Notes under the pieces: model-generated | Seen by the model: the letters and a program-made list of their open reading frames with translations, nothing else | What the model was told of the DNA's origin: nothing | Database searches by the model: none | Origin: Firmicutes bacterium UBA5286 | GTDB taxonomy: Bacteria; Bacillota; Proteinivoracia; UBA4975 | Direction of reading: 5' to 3' | Assembly (NCBI GenBank): GCA_002408465.1 | Contig: DHSM01000016.1 | Coordinates: 24,738 to 88,737 of the forward strand | Length of the DNA: 64,000 nucleotides | In this document: positions 31,209 to 40,599 of the stretch, piece by piece | How positions within the stretch are numbered: position 1 is the stretch's first letter | Layout: every line of letters starts with the position of its first letter | Made by a program: the position numbers and the translations under genes

Positions 31209-31622
31209 ATGGCAATTGAATGGAATGCTTCGCTGTCAGTGGGCATTGAGGAAATCGACAATCAGCATAAGGAATTGTTCCGGCAGATCAATGAGTTGAT
31301 CCATGCCTGTCATCAGGGCAGGGGGGTGGAGGCTGTCGGTGAGGTCCTTTCCTTTCTTGACAGCTATATCCGCCTGCATTTCAGAACCGAAGAAAACCTC
31401 ATGCTCAAATACGATTTTCCGGAGTTTCAGGCTCACCGCCTGCAGCACCAGGAATTCATGGCCAACCTGGCTGAGGTTCGCCGCCGTTTTTCTGAAGAAG
31501 GCCCCGGTGTGCACATCGTTGTCATCACTAATCGCATTCTGGCGGGCTGGCTAAATACCCATATTCGCCGCTCGGATAAGATCTTTGGGGCTCACGTTGA
31601 ATCCCTGAAAAAAGCGCAATAA
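31209..31622 (+). CDS. Bacteriohemerythrin
   Basis: The 137-residue protein has the complete diiron ligand set of hemerythrins: IDNQHKELF (His), HFRTEE (His, Glu), HRLQHQEF (two His), and HIRRSD (His, Asp). It binds oxygen or nitric oxide reversibly and in anaerobes probably acts in O2 sensing, storage or detoxification. GACAGGAGGG precedes the ATG. It is a single-gene unit with a terminator. Confidence 0.93.
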   Translation: MAIEWNASLSVGIEEIDNQHKELFRQINELIHACHQGRGVEAVGEVLSFLDSYIRLHFRTEENLMLKYDFPEFQAHRLQHQEFMANLAEVRRRFSEEGPGVHIVVITNRILAGWLNTHIRRSDKIFGAHVESLKKAQ

Positions 31623-31630
31623 TTGATGAA

Positions 31631-31655
31631 AGAGGAGCAATGGCTCCTCTTTTTG
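31631..31655 (+). terminator. Terminator of the hemerythrin gene
   Basis: The stem AGAGGAGC/GCTCCTCT with a 4-nt loop is followed by TTTT. Confidence 0.85.
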
Positions 31656-31763
31656 CATTTTTTAGATTGCCTGAGACTCTGGAATAGTCTAGCTGGGTTT
31701 TGACAGGCGGCAAGACTGTGTCAGGCAAAGATTAATACCCTGACTGGGCAAGGCGGTTTCCGG

Positions 31764-31793
31764 TTGCCAGTGCCTTCTCAATGGTGGTAGAAT
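31764..31793 (+). promoter_or_regulatory. Promoter of the secA-prfB operon
   Basis: TTGCCA, an 18-bp spacer and TAGAAT lie about 40 bp before the secA start. Confidence 0.5.
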
Positions 31794-31833
31794 AAAGAGA
31801 ATTGGTACTGACTCTTTTAAATGAGGTGTGAAG

Positions 31834-34341
31834 ATGTTTAAGTTTATCAGGGGGCTTATGGCCGGCGATGATGCCCGGGAAATCAAACAGCTGATGCGAA
31901 TTGTGGAAACTGTCAACAGCCTGGAACCCCAGTTTGAGGCCTTAAATACCGACGCTCTGGCTGTCAAAACAGGAGAGTTTAAAGAGCGCCTGTCCCGAGG
32001 GGAAAAACTGGACGACTTGCTGCCCGAGGCCTATGCCCTAGTCCGGGAAGGGGCTAAACGCGCCCTTGGTCAGCGCCATTTTGATGTGCAGGTAGTTGGA
32101 GGGATTGTCCTCCACCAGGGGCGGATTGCCGAAATGAAAACCGGCGAGGGCAAGACCCTGGCCCTGACCATGCCGGCCTATCTCAATGCTTTGTCAGGCA
32201 AGGGCGTGCATGTGGTCACCGTCAACGACTATCTTGCCCGCTTCCACAGCCAGTGGATGGGACGGGTATATAATTTGTTGAATCTGGAGGTAGGCCTCAT
32301 TGTCCATGGCATTAATCCCGAAGAGCGCCGGCAATCCTATGAGGCAGACATTACTTACGGCACTAATAATGAGTTCGGCTTTGACTATCTCCGGGATAAT
32401 ATGGTGCTGTACAAAGAACATCTGGTGCAGCGCCCCCTGCATTTTGCCATTGTCGACGAGGTGGACAGCATCCTCATCGATGAGGCCCGCACTCCTTTGA
32501 TTATTTCCGGGGCCATTGACCAGGATACCAGCCAGTATTACCGCTATGCCAAGCTGGTGCCCCGCCTCCGCTCCGAGACGGAGTACACATTGGATGAAAA
32601 AACCCGGACGGTGACCCTGACGGAAGAGGGCGTGGCCAAGATGGAAAAGGCCCTCAATCTTGAAAATCTGTATGATGACGTAAATATGGAGATCTCCCAT
32701 CATGTCAATCAGGCCCTGCGGGCCCATGTGCTCATGAAGAGGGACCGGGACTATGTGGTCAAGGACGGACAGGTCATCATCGTTGATGAGTTTACCGGCC
32801 GCCTGATGTTTGGCCGCCGTTATTCCAACGGCCTCCACCAGGCCATTGAGGCCAAGGAGGGCGTCAAGATCGAGCGGGAGAGCCAGACCCTGGCCAGCAT
32901 TACTCTCCAAAACTACTTCCGCATGTATGAAAAACTCTCAGGGCTAACCGGCACAGCCAAAACCGAGGAAGATGAGTTCCGTAAGATTTACGGCATGGAT
33001 GTGGTGGTCATTCCCACAAACCGGCCGATGATACGCAAGGCTTTGTCTGATGTGGTCTATCGCACTGAGAAAGGGAAATTCAAGGCGGTGGTGGAGGAAA
33101 TAGTAGCGCGCCACAGCACCGGACAGCCCTTGCTGGTTGGGACAATATCCATCGAAAAATCTGAGCTCTTAAGCGATATGCTTAAAAAACGGGGTATTTC
33201 TCATGATGTCCTCAATGCCAAGCAACATGAGCGGGAAGCGGAAATAGTAGCTCAGGCGGGATGCAAAGGGGCTGTAACCATTGCCACCAACATGGCCGGC
33301 CGGGGCACGGACATCATTCTCGAAGAAGGAGTTGCCCAGCTGGGTGGCCTGCACATTCTGGGCACTGAACGCCACGAGGCCCGCCGCATCGACAACCAGC
33401 TCCGGGGCCGTTCCGGCCGCCAGGGCGATCCGGGTTCCTCCCAGTTCTTCATCTCTTTGGAAGATGATCTCATGCGCCTCTTTGGCTCCGAGCGCTTTTT
33501 GGGCATGATGGATAAGCTAGGGATGGATGATTCCATTCCCATTGAGCATCCTCTGCTTTCAAAGGCGATTGAATCCGCCCAGAAGCGGGTGGAAGGCCGC
33601 AACTTTGACATCCGCAAACATGTGCTGGAATACGATGATGTCATGAACAAGCAGCGTGAGGTCATATACCGGCAGCGCCGGGAGATTCTTGAGGGCGGAA
33701 ACATTAAAAACCAGATTCTCAAGATGATTGATGATGTGATTGACAGGGCTGCTGATACTTGGGCCAGCAAAAATGTGTATGCTGAGGAATACGACCTCAA
33801 GGGACTGGCAGAATATATGGAAAGCAATGTCCTGGTTCCCGGCAGCGTCAAACAGGCTGACCTGGCAGGCAAGCACTCTGATGAAATTCGGGAATGGCTG
33901 GCCAAGCGTGTGCGGGAACTGTATGCCATCCGGGAGGAGGCAGTGGGCAGCGAGGTCATGCGGGAACTGGAGCGGGTAGTGGTGCTGCGCACTGTCGACC
34001 GCAAGTGGATGGATCAGCTGGTAGCCATGGACGATTTGCGTCAGGGCATTGGACTCAGGGCCTTTGGCCAGAAAGATCCCCTGACTGAATACAAATTTGA
34101 GGCCTATGACATGTTCAACAATATGACGGAAAGCATTCAGGAAGAAGTGGCCCGCCTCATTCTCCGGGTGCAGTTGGCCAACAAGCCCCTGCGCCGCTCG
34201 GTGGCGGTGGCAAATCCTACTCCTCCCAGCGGAGGCGGCGGCACCGGACCAGCCAGGTCCGCCAAGACCAAGGTGGGACGCAACGATCCATGTCCCTGCG
34301 GCAGCGGGAAAAAATACAAGCGCTGTTGCGGACAGCAATAG
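31834..34341 (+). CDS. secA: Preprotein translocase ATPase SecA
   Basis: The 835-residue motor drives proteins through SecYEG. Visible are Walker A MKTGEGKTL, the DEAD-like VDEVDSILIDEARTP, the RGTDI and GRSGRQGDPG motifs of the second RecA fold, and the C-terminal zinc finger CPCGSGKKYKRCC. The ATG at 31834 follows GAGGTG by 5 nt and is preferred over an in-frame GTG inside that SD. prfB follows 17 bp later, the usual secA-prfB order in Bacillota. Confidence 0.97.
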   Translation: MFKFIRGLMAGDDAREIKQLMRIVETVNSLEPQFEALNTDALAVKTGEFKERLSRGEKLDDLLPEAYALVREGAKRALGQRHFDVQVVGGIVLHQGRIAEMKTGEGKTLALTMPAYLNALSGKGVHVVTVNDYLARFHSQWMGRVYNLLNLEVGLIVHGINPEERRQSYEADITYGTNNEFGFDYLRDNMVLYKEHLVQRPLHFAIVDEVDSILIDEARTPLIISGAIDQDTSQYYRYAKLVPRLRSETEYTLDEKTRTVTLTEEGVAKMEKALNLENLYDDVNMEISHHVNQALRAHVLMKRDRDYVVKDGQVIIVDEFTGRLMFGRRYSNGLHQAIEAKEGVKIERESQTLASITLQNYFRMYEKLSGLTGTAKTEEDEFRKIYGMDVVVIPTNRPMIRKALSDVVYRTEKGKFKAVVEEIVARHSTGQPLLVGTISIEKSELLSDMLKKRGISHDVLNAKQHEREAEIVAQAGCKGAVTIATNMAGRGTDIILEEGVAQLGGLHILGTERHEARRIDNQLRGRSGRQGDPGSSQFFISLEDDLMRLFGSERFLGMMDKLGMDDSIPIEHPLLSKAIESAQKRVEGRNFDIRKHVLEYDDVMNKQREVIYRQRREILEGGNIKNQILKMIDDVIDRAADTWASKNVYAEEYDLKGLAEYMESNVLVPGSVKQADLAGKHSDEIREWLAKRVRELYAIREEAVGSEVMRELERVVVLRTVDRKWMDQLVAMDDLRQGIGLRAFGQKDPLTEYKFEAYDMFNNMTESIQEEVARLILRVQLANKPLRRSVAVANPTPPSGGGGTGPARSAKTKVGRNDPCPCGSGKKYKRCCGQQ

Positions 34342-34358
34342 CCATAGAGGTGATTGGC

Positions 34359-35469
34359 ATGTTAAGCGAATATAAGGCTGAATTAGATCAGCTCGGCAAG
34401 CGGATAGAGGAAATGGGGGTCTCCCTTTGAAGTAGCTGCCAAGGGCAAAGAGGTTAAGGATCTGGAGGCCCAGATGGCCGCGGCAGGGTTTTGGGACGAC
34501 CAGCAGCGGGCCCAGTCAATTATCGCCAGGATGAATTCTTTAAAAAGAATTGTCGATTCCTGGTCAGAAATCAGCAGGGATTGCGCCGAATTGGCTGAAC
34601 TTGCCGGACTTGCCCTGCAGGAAAATGAGCCGGGCATGGCCGCTGAGATAGGCGAAGGGCTCAGCTGCCTGAAAGAGAGCTTAAATGCCTTGGAGCTGAC
34701 ACAGCTTTTGGGGGACAAATATGACCGCAACAACGCCATAATCTCCCTGCACCCCGGAGCCGGCGGCGTGGAATCTCAGGATTGGGCCGGGATGCTGCTG
34801 CGCATGTACACCCGCTGGGCAGAGAAGAGGGGATTCGCTGTGGAAATCCTGGATTACCAGCCTGATGTGGAGGCGGGAATCAACAGCGCCACTCTCCTGA
34901 TCAAGGGCGAATATGCCTTTGGCTATCTTAAATCCGAGAAGGGGGTCCATCGTCTGGTGCGCATCTCCCCCTTTGATTCTTCGGGACGGCGCCACACTTC
35001 TTTTGCCTCCATGGATGTGCTCCCAGAGGTGGAGGAGGATGGGGAAGTTGAAGTCAACCCCGAGGACCTGCGCATTGATACCTACCGCTCCGGGGGCGCC
35101 GGCGGCCAGCATGTCAATACCACCGATTCAGCTGTGCGGATTACCCATATTCCCACGGGCATTGTGGTCACCTGTCAGAATGAACGCTCTCAGCATGCCA
35201 ACCGCTTGGCGGCCATGAAGATTCTCCTGGCTCGTCTCGCTGAGTTTCAACGTCAGGAACAGGAAGAGAAAATGGCGAAAATCCGGGGGGAGCAGCGGGA
35301 GATTGCCTGGGGCAGTCAAATTCGCTCCTACGTATTCCATCCCTACAGCTTGGTTAAGGATCACCGCACTGATGTGGAGGCCGGCAATGTAAACGCCGTC
35401 ATGGACGGCGAAATCGATTTATTTGTCGATGCCTGGCTGCGCTGGCAGGCTGGTTTCAAAGAGGGCTAA
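34359..35469 (+). CDS. prfB: Peptide chain release factor 2, programmed +1 frameshift
   Basis: The reading frame begins with 23 codons ending in CTT, followed by an in-frame TGA (34428-34430); a +1 shift at CTT-T continues at GAA (34429) into the main frame. GGGGG lies just upstream and acts as the stimulatory SD. This is the standard RF2 autoregulation, in which scarce RF2 allows slippage past its own UGA. The full product is 369 residues, with the stop-codon recognition SPF (RISPFDSSGR) and the catalytic GGQ (GGAGGQHVN). Coding segments are 34359-34427 and 34429-35469. Confidence 0.95.
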
Positions 35470-35560
35470 TGCCCCGAAATTACAATTGATTAAGACTGGG
35501 GAGGTCTGGGGCATATACCGGCGCAGCGCTTATGCCTGCAGCTGGTAATCGCCAACGCCT

Positions 35561-36445
35561 ATGTTCAAGAAATTATTCGTGGGCTTTCGGGTTACAAATA
35601 TACTGGGCATTGCCCTGGGCTGTTTGGTGACGGCCTTGGCCATCAATTTGTTTTTGGCCCCAAATCAGGTGGCGCCGGGAGGCGCCTCTGGTTTGGCGGT
35701 GGTTATGCACCACCTGCTGGGCTTGCCTGTCAGCCTGGGACTGCTTCTTATCAATCTTCCCTTATTTATTCTGGCCTGGTTTCTCCTGGGCCCTCGCTTT
35801 GGCATCAACACTTTGGCCGGTTCTCTCCTGCTGCCGATCTTTGCCGCTCTCACCGAACACCTGGCCCCTGTAACCAGTGATTTGTTGCTGGCCTCCATCT
35901 ACGGCGGCATTATTATGGGGGTGGGGGTGGGGATTGTCCTTCGCTCCCAGGGCAGCATTGGCGGCACTACATTGGCGGCACAGCTTATACATAAGTTCAG
36001 CGGCTTTTCAGTGAGCCAGTGTCTGCTGGTCATTGACTTTATTGTCGTCACCCTGGTGGGCATTGTCTTCGATGCTGAATTGGCCCTGTACTCTCTGATT
36101 GCCCTGGCTGTTTCCATCAAAGTTATTGACTTGGTTCAGCAGGGGCTGCGCCGGGCCAAAGCCGCCTTTATCATCAGCGACTGCGCTGAAGGAATAGCTG
36201 CAGCGGTGCTGGAGCAGCTGCAGAGGGGCGCAACCCTGCTGGAAGGCCGGGGGGCATGGAGCCGCCGGGACAAGGAGGTTCTGCTGGTGGTGGTCAACTC
36301 TAACGAAGTAGCAAGACTCAAGGCGCTGGTGGCGGCCCGTGACCCTGATGCTTTCGTCATTGTGGCGGATATCCATGAGGTGTTGGGGGAAGGATTCAGC
36401 CGCCAAGCAATCAAAAGAGGTGAAGAGAGTGGAAGAATACGCTAA
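35561..36445 (+). CDS. YitT family membrane protein
   Basis: The 294-residue protein has five or six membrane segments in the first 190 residues, with the YitT motif NLFLAPNQVAPGGASGLA, and a C-terminal cytoplasmic DUF2179 domain (about 210-285; AAFIISDCAEGIAAAVLEQLQRGATLLEGRG). The function of this family is unsettled; some members affect transport or stress. No clear SD lies before the ATG. Its end overlaps the transketolase N-subunit gene by 17 bp. Confidence 0.88.
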   Translation: MFKKLFVGFRVTNILGIALGCLVTALAINLFLAPNQVAPGGASGLAVVMHHLLGLPVSLGLLLINLPLFILAWFLLGPRFGINTLAGSLLLPIFAALTEHLAPVTSDLLLASIYGGIIMGVGVGIVLRSQGSIGGTTLAAQLIHKFSGFSVSQCLLVIDFIVVTLVGIVFDAELALYSLIALAVSIKVIDLVQQGLRRAKAAFIISDCAEGIAAAVLEQLQRGATLLEGRGAWSRRDKEVLLVVVNSNEVARLKALVAARDPDAFVIVADIHEVLGEGFSRQAIKRGEESGRIR

Positions 36446-37250
36446 TTTAAGGTCCATTGCCGCTCGTCTGCGCCGGCACATTATCTCCATGGTGGCGGCA
36501 GCCAATTCCGGCCATCCCGGCGGCTCCCTGTCGGCAGTGGAAATACTCACAACCCTGTATTTTAAACTCATGAAACTTGATGTCTCCCAGCCCCGCTGGA
36601 ATCAACGGGATATCTTCGTGCTCAGCAAGGGCCACGCCTCGCCGGTGTATTATGCCGCCCTGGCGGAACGGGGCTTCTTTTCCCCTGAAGAGCTGCTGAG
36701 TTTCCGCAAAATCAACAGCCGCCTCCAGGGGCATCCTGACCGGGAAAATATTCCGGGGGTGGATATGACCACCGGCTCTTTGGGTCAGGGGCTTTCCGCC
36801 GCCAACGGCATGGCCCTGGCGGCAAAGCTGGATGGGCAGGAGCAGCGCTGGGTCTATGTCCTCCTGGGAGACGGCGAGCTCCAGGAGGGCCAGGTTTGGG
36901 AGGCAGTGATGACTGCTGCCCACTATCACCTGGACAATTGTATAGCTTTTGTGGACTGGAACGGGTTGCAGATTGACGGCGAGGTCAGCCAGGTCATGAA
37001 TACGTCGCCTCTCAAGGAAAAGTTCGCCGCTTTTAACTGGCATGTCCAGGAAATCGACGGTCATGACTTTGCCCAGATAATTGCCGCCGTTGAAACCGCC
37101 AAGGCGGCCAAGGGCAGGCCTTCGGCAATTATTGCCCGGACAATCAAGGGCAAGGGCGTGTCTTTTATGGAAAATCAGGCGGGCTGGCACGGGCGGGCTC
37201 CCGGCCAGGAGCAGGCCCAGCAGGCCTTAAAAGAACTGGAGGTGGAGTAA
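36429..37250 (+). CDS. Transketolase, N-terminal (TPP-binding) subunit
   Basis: The 273-residue subunit carries the thiamine-diphosphate-binding domain: GHPGGSLSAVEIL, LSKGHASPVYYA and GDGELQEGQVWEA (GDG...N-like motif). With the following gene it makes a split transketolase for pentose phosphate interconversion, a common arrangement in Clostridia and archaea. The start is GTG at 36429, 6 nt after AGAGGTGA, inside the yitT end. It ends one base before the ATG of the C-subunit. Confidence 0.92.
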   Translation: MEEYANLRSIAARLRRHIISMVAAANSGHPGGSLSAVEILTTLYFKLMKLDVSQPRWNQRDIFVLSKGHASPVYYAALAERGFFSPEELLSFRKINSRLQGHPDRENIPGVDMTTGSLGQGLSAANGMALAAKLDGQEQRWVYVLLGDGELQEGQVWEAVMTAAHYHLDNCIAFVDWNGLQIDGEVSQVMNTSPLKEKFAAFNWHVQEIDGHDFAQIIAAVETAKAAKGRPSAIIARTIKGKGVSFMENQAGWHGRAPGQEQAQQALKELEVE

Positions 37251-38180
37251 ATGGCAAAGACAGCCACCCGAGATGCTTATGGCAAGGCCCTTGCTCAACT
37301 TGGGGCCGAAAATGAGCAGGTAGTGGTGCTGGATGCCGACCTGTCCGGCTCCACCAAGACGGCAGCTTTTGCTAAAGAATTTCCCCGGCGCTTTTTTAAC
37401 TTAGGCATTGCCGAGGCGGATTTAATCGGCACTGCCGCCGGACTGGCAGCAGCTGGAAAAATACCTTTTGCCAGCACCTTTGCCGTCTTCGCCGCCGGCA
37501 GGGCCTATGATCAAATTCGCGCTTCGGTGGCCTACCCCAAGCTCAATGTCAAAATTGCCGCCACCCATGCCGGTCTGACAGTAGGTGAAGACGGGGCAAC
37601 ACACCAGATGAATGAGGACATCGCCCTCATGCGGGCGCTGCCCAATATGACGGTAGTGGTGCCTGCCGACGGACCGGAGGCTGGGGCGGCCACACTGGCC
37701 GTGGCCCGTCACCAAGGCCCGGTATATCTGCGGCTGGGGCGGCCGGCGGTTCCCGATATTCATGGGGAAGACTATGCCTTTGATCTCTTCAAGGCCCCTG
37801 TGCTCAGGGAAGGAGGGGATGTGGCCATTTTCGCCTGCGGCTACATGGTTCACCTGGCCCTGGAGGCAGCTGCTCAGTTGGAGAAGCAGGGAATCAGCGC
37901 GGCTGTGGTCAATGTCCATACCATCAAGCCCTTGGATAAAGAAACGGTTTTGCGCTATGCCCGCCGCTGCGGCCGGGTGATTGCCGCCGAAGAGCACAGC
38001 ATCATCGGCGGCCTGGGCAGCGCCATCGCTGAGGTTCTGGGGGAAGAACAGCCCACGCACATGGTGAGAATTGGAGTCAGGGATACCTTTGGCGAGTCAG
38101 GCAAACCCGCTGAATTATTGGAAAAATACGGCCTCACCGCCGAAGCGATAGTGCAAGCGGCAAGGAAGCTGATGCAATAG
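37251..38180 (+). CDS. Transketolase, C-terminal subunit
   Basis: The 309-residue subunit has the pyrimidine-binding domain (VVLDADLSGSTKT, RFFNLGIAEADLIGTAAGLA with the catalytic Glu) and the C-terminal transketolase domain (YLRLGRPAVP, EEHSIIGGLGSAIAE). It immediately follows the N-subunit gene, with GGAGGTGG at the end of that gene as SD. Together the two equal one full-length transketolase. Confidence 0.93.
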   Translation: MAKTATRDAYGKALAQLGAENEQVVVLDADLSGSTKTAAFAKEFPRRFFNLGIAEADLIGTAAGLAAAGKIPFASTFAVFAAGRAYDQIRASVAYPKLNVKIAATHAGLTVGEDGATHQMNEDIALMRALPNMTVVVPADGPEAGAATLAVARHQGPVYLRLGRPAVPDIHGEDYAFDLFKAPVLREGGDVAIFACGYMVHLALEAAAQLEKQGISAAVVNVHTIKPLDKETVLRYARRCGRVIAAEEHSIIGGLGSAIAEVLGEEQPTHMVRIGVRDTFGESGKPAELLEKYGLTAEAIVQAARKLMQ

Positions 38181-38197
38181 ATCTGGGCTAACTTCCA

Positions 38198-38242
38198 ACT
38201 TCTTATTTCGAACATCTACTCTCTAACCTCTAATCTCTAAAA
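38198..38242. repeat. Degenerate AG-rich repeat (inverse orientation)
   Basis: On the minus strand this stretch reads with TTAGAGGTTAGA and TAGATGTT words like those at 165-262. It lies in the 140-bp gap between the transketolase and tdh genes. Confidence 0.5.
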
Positions 38243-38321
38243 AAGGTATTCTGCTTTTGATGTCGTAATCTAAAAGTGTTTATTTGAATTAGGTGTCAAA
38301 CCAAGCGGAGGAGTGGAAAAT

Positions 38322-39359
38322 ATGGCTAATACAATGAAGGCCCTGGTCAAACATGACAGGGCAGAGGGCGCCAGGCTGGAGCAAGTCCCTGTCCCCTCAC
38401 CCAAGACAGGAGAAGTATTAGTAAAAGTCACCGCCACAGCTATCTGCGGCACAGATATTCACATTTACCAGTGGAATAAATGGGCACAGAGAAGAATCAA
38501 GCCGCCTCTGGTCTTTGGCCATGAGTTTTGCGGCGAGGTTGTGGCCCTGGGGGCAGGGGTGGACGACATTGCCCTTGGCACCCGGGTCAGCGCTGAAGGG
38601 CATTTTGTTTGCGGGAAATGTTATTTTTGCCGCACCGGCCAGGCTCACATCTGTCAGGATGTGGAGATAATCGGCGTGGATACTAATGGCTGTTTTGCAG
38701 AATATGTAAGAGTGCCCCGGGGCAATATCTGGGAGCTGGATGCTGAAATCCCCACAGAAGTGGCCGCCATCCACGACCCCTTTGGCAATGCCGTTCACAC
38801 CGCCTTGGTGGATTCCCTCGTGGGCAACACTGTGCTCATTACCGGTTGCGGCCCCATAGGAATCATCGCTGCGGCTATCGCCAAAAAGGCAGGGGCCAGT
38901 AAGGTATTTGCCAGCGATTTGAATGATTACCGTTTGGATCTGGCCAAGAAAATGGGGGCAGACAAGGTCTACAAAGTGGGCCGGGATGATGTAGTGGCTG
39001 GTGTGCTTAAGGAAACCCACGGCCTGGGTGCAGATGTGCTCCTGGAAATGGCCGGCCATCCCTCCTCCATCAATGACGGGCTCAAGGCTCTGCGCAAAGG
39101 GGGCTGGGCGGCTTTGCTGGGGCTTCCTGCCAGCCCGGTTGAGGTGGACCTTGCCGACCAGGTTATCTTCAAGGGAATTAAAATTTACGGCATCAACGGG
39201 CGGCGCATGTTTGACAACTGGTACATGATGCAGGCTCTGCTTCGGGGCGGCCTGGATCTAACCCCAATGATCACTCACCGCTTTAAATTTGAAGAGTTTG
39301 AACAAGCTTTTGAGTTGGCCATCAGCGGCAACAGCGGCAAGATCATTCTCTACCCTTAA
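38322..39359 (+). CDS. tdh: L-threonine 3-dehydrogenase
   Basis: The 345-residue zinc-dependent medium-chain dehydrogenase oxidises threonine to 2-amino-3-oxobutanoate. It has the catalytic zinc ligands (ICGTDIHIY, GHEFCGE), the structural zinc Cys set (CGKCYFCRTGQAHIC), and a Rossmann NAD site GCGPIGIIAA. The ATG at 38322 follows GGAGGAGTGG; a GTG nine bases earlier overlaps the SD. It is paired with kbl, which cleaves the product with CoA. Confidence 0.95.
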   Translation: MANTMKALVKHDRAEGARLEQVPVPSPKTGEVLVKVTATAICGTDIHIYQWNKWAQRRIKPPLVFGHEFCGEVVALGAGVDDIALGTRVSAEGHFVCGKCYFCRTGQAHICQDVEIIGVDTNGCFAEYVRVPRGNIWELDAEIPTEVAAIHDPFGNAVHTALVDSLVGNTVLITGCGPIGIIAAAIAKKAGASKVFASDLNDYRLDLAKKMGADKVYKVGRDDVVAGVLKETHGLGADVLLEMAGHPSSINDGLKALRKGGWAALLGLPASPVEVDLADQVIFKGIKIYGINGRRMFDNWYMMQALLRGGLDLTPMITHRFKFEEFEQAFELAISGNSGKIILYP

Positions 39360-39378
39360 GATCTGGAAAGGAGAAATT

Positions 39379-40557
39379 ATGGATACCAACAAATTGAATT
39401 TCATTGAACCTGAACTTAATGAGCTGAAGGAAAAGGGCCTGTACAAAAATATCCGCACCATTCAATCTGCTCAAGGCGCCTGGGTGGAAATAGACGGCCG
39501 GAGAGTCCTGAACTTTTGTTCCAACAACTATTTGGGTTTTGCAGCCGACGAGCGGATCAAGGCTGCAGCCAAAGGGGCCATTGACAAGTACGGTGTCGGC
39601 CCGGGCGCCGTCCGCACCATTGCCGGCACCATGACCATCCATCAGGAACTGGAGCGGGAACTGGCTGATTTTAAAGGCGTTGAAGCCTGCCTTACTGTCC
39701 AGTCCGGTTATAATGCCAACTTGTGCGCAATTCCGGCACTGGTGGGCAAGGAAGACACCATAGTCAGCGATGAGCTCAATCATGCCAGCATTATCGACGG
39801 CGCCCGCCTCAGCCGGGCCAAAGTAAAGGTTTATCCTCACAATGACATGGAAGGACTGGAAAAGGTCCTGCAGGGCGACCTGCAAGGCCGGGTCCTCATC
39901 ATCACTGACGGAGTCTTCAGCATGGACGGTGACATCGTCCCCCTGCCGGAGATAGTCAGGCTGGCCAAGAAGTACGGGGCTATGACTATGGTGGACGACG
40001 CCCACGGGGAAGGCGTGCTGGGCCGGTCAGGCCGGGGGATTGTCGACCATTTTCGCCTCCATGGCCAGGTAGACGTTGAAGTGGGCACTTTTTCCAAGGC
40101 TCTGGGCGTAATGGGTGGATGCATAGCGGGCAGCGCTGCCATCGTCGAGTATATTAAACAAAAAGCTCGGCCCTTTACCTTTAGTTCCGCCCTGACGGTG
40201 CCTGATACCGCCGCCACCCTGGCGGCTGTTAGGATTTTGCAACAGAGCGGCGAACTGGTGGAACGCCTGTGGGAAAACGCCAGGATCTTCAAAGCCGGTT
40301 TGCAGAAGCTTGGTTTTAATACCGGCGTGACAGAGACTCCCATTACCCCGGTGATGATTGGTGATGCCCGGGATTCTTCGGAATTCAGCAAACGCTTGTT
40401 TAAAGAAGGCATTTTTGCTTCCACCATTGGCTTTCCTCTAGTAGCTGAAGGCAAGGCCAGAATCCGGGTCATGCTCTCAGCGGCCCACAGTCAGGAAGAC
40501 CTGGACTTTGCCCTGGATGTATTCGGAAAAGTGGGCAAGGACATGAAACTGATCTAG
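39379..40557 (+). CDS. kbl: 2-amino-3-ketobutyrate CoA ligase (glycine C-acetyltransferase)
   Basis: The 392-residue PLP enzyme cleaves 2-amino-3-oxobutanoate with CoA to glycine and acetyl-CoA. It has the alpha-oxoamine synthase motifs NNYLGFA, VDDAHGEGVLG and the PLP lysine in TFSKALGVMGG. GAAAGGAG precedes the ATG. tdh lies 19 bp upstream, so the pair converts threonine to glycine plus acetyl-CoA for energy or biosynthesis. A strong terminator follows. Confidence 0.95.
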   Translation: MDTNKLNFIEPELNELKEKGLYKNIRTIQSAQGAWVEIDGRRVLNFCSNNYLGFAADERIKAAAKGAIDKYGVGPGAVRTIAGTMTIHQELERELADFKGVEACLTVQSGYNANLCAIPALVGKEDTIVSDELNHASIIDGARLSRAKVKVYPHNDMEGLEKVLQGDLQGRVLIITDGVFSMDGDIVPLPEIVRLAKKYGAMTMVDDAHGEGVLGRSGRGIVDHFRLHGQVDVEVGTFSKALGVMGGCIAGSAAIVEYIKQKARPFTFSSALTVPDTAATLAAVRILQQSGELVERLWENARIFKAGLQKLGFNTGVTETPITPVMIGDARDSSEFSKRLFKEGIFASTIGFPLVAEGKARIRVMLSAAHSQEDLDFALDVFGKVGKDMKLI

Positions 40558-40567
40558 TCACAAGAAA

Positions 40568-40596
40568 CCCTCCCTCTCACTTGGGAGGGCTTTTTT
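40568..40596 (+). terminator. Terminator of tdh-kbl
   Basis: The stem CCCTCCC/GGGAGGG is followed by CTTTTTT. Confidence 0.9.
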
Positions 40597-40599
40597 AAA

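Noticed and set aside
33252..34004. 250-residue open frame antisense to secA
   Set aside because: Ser/Arg-rich shadow of a highly conserved gene; no start context or recognisable domain.
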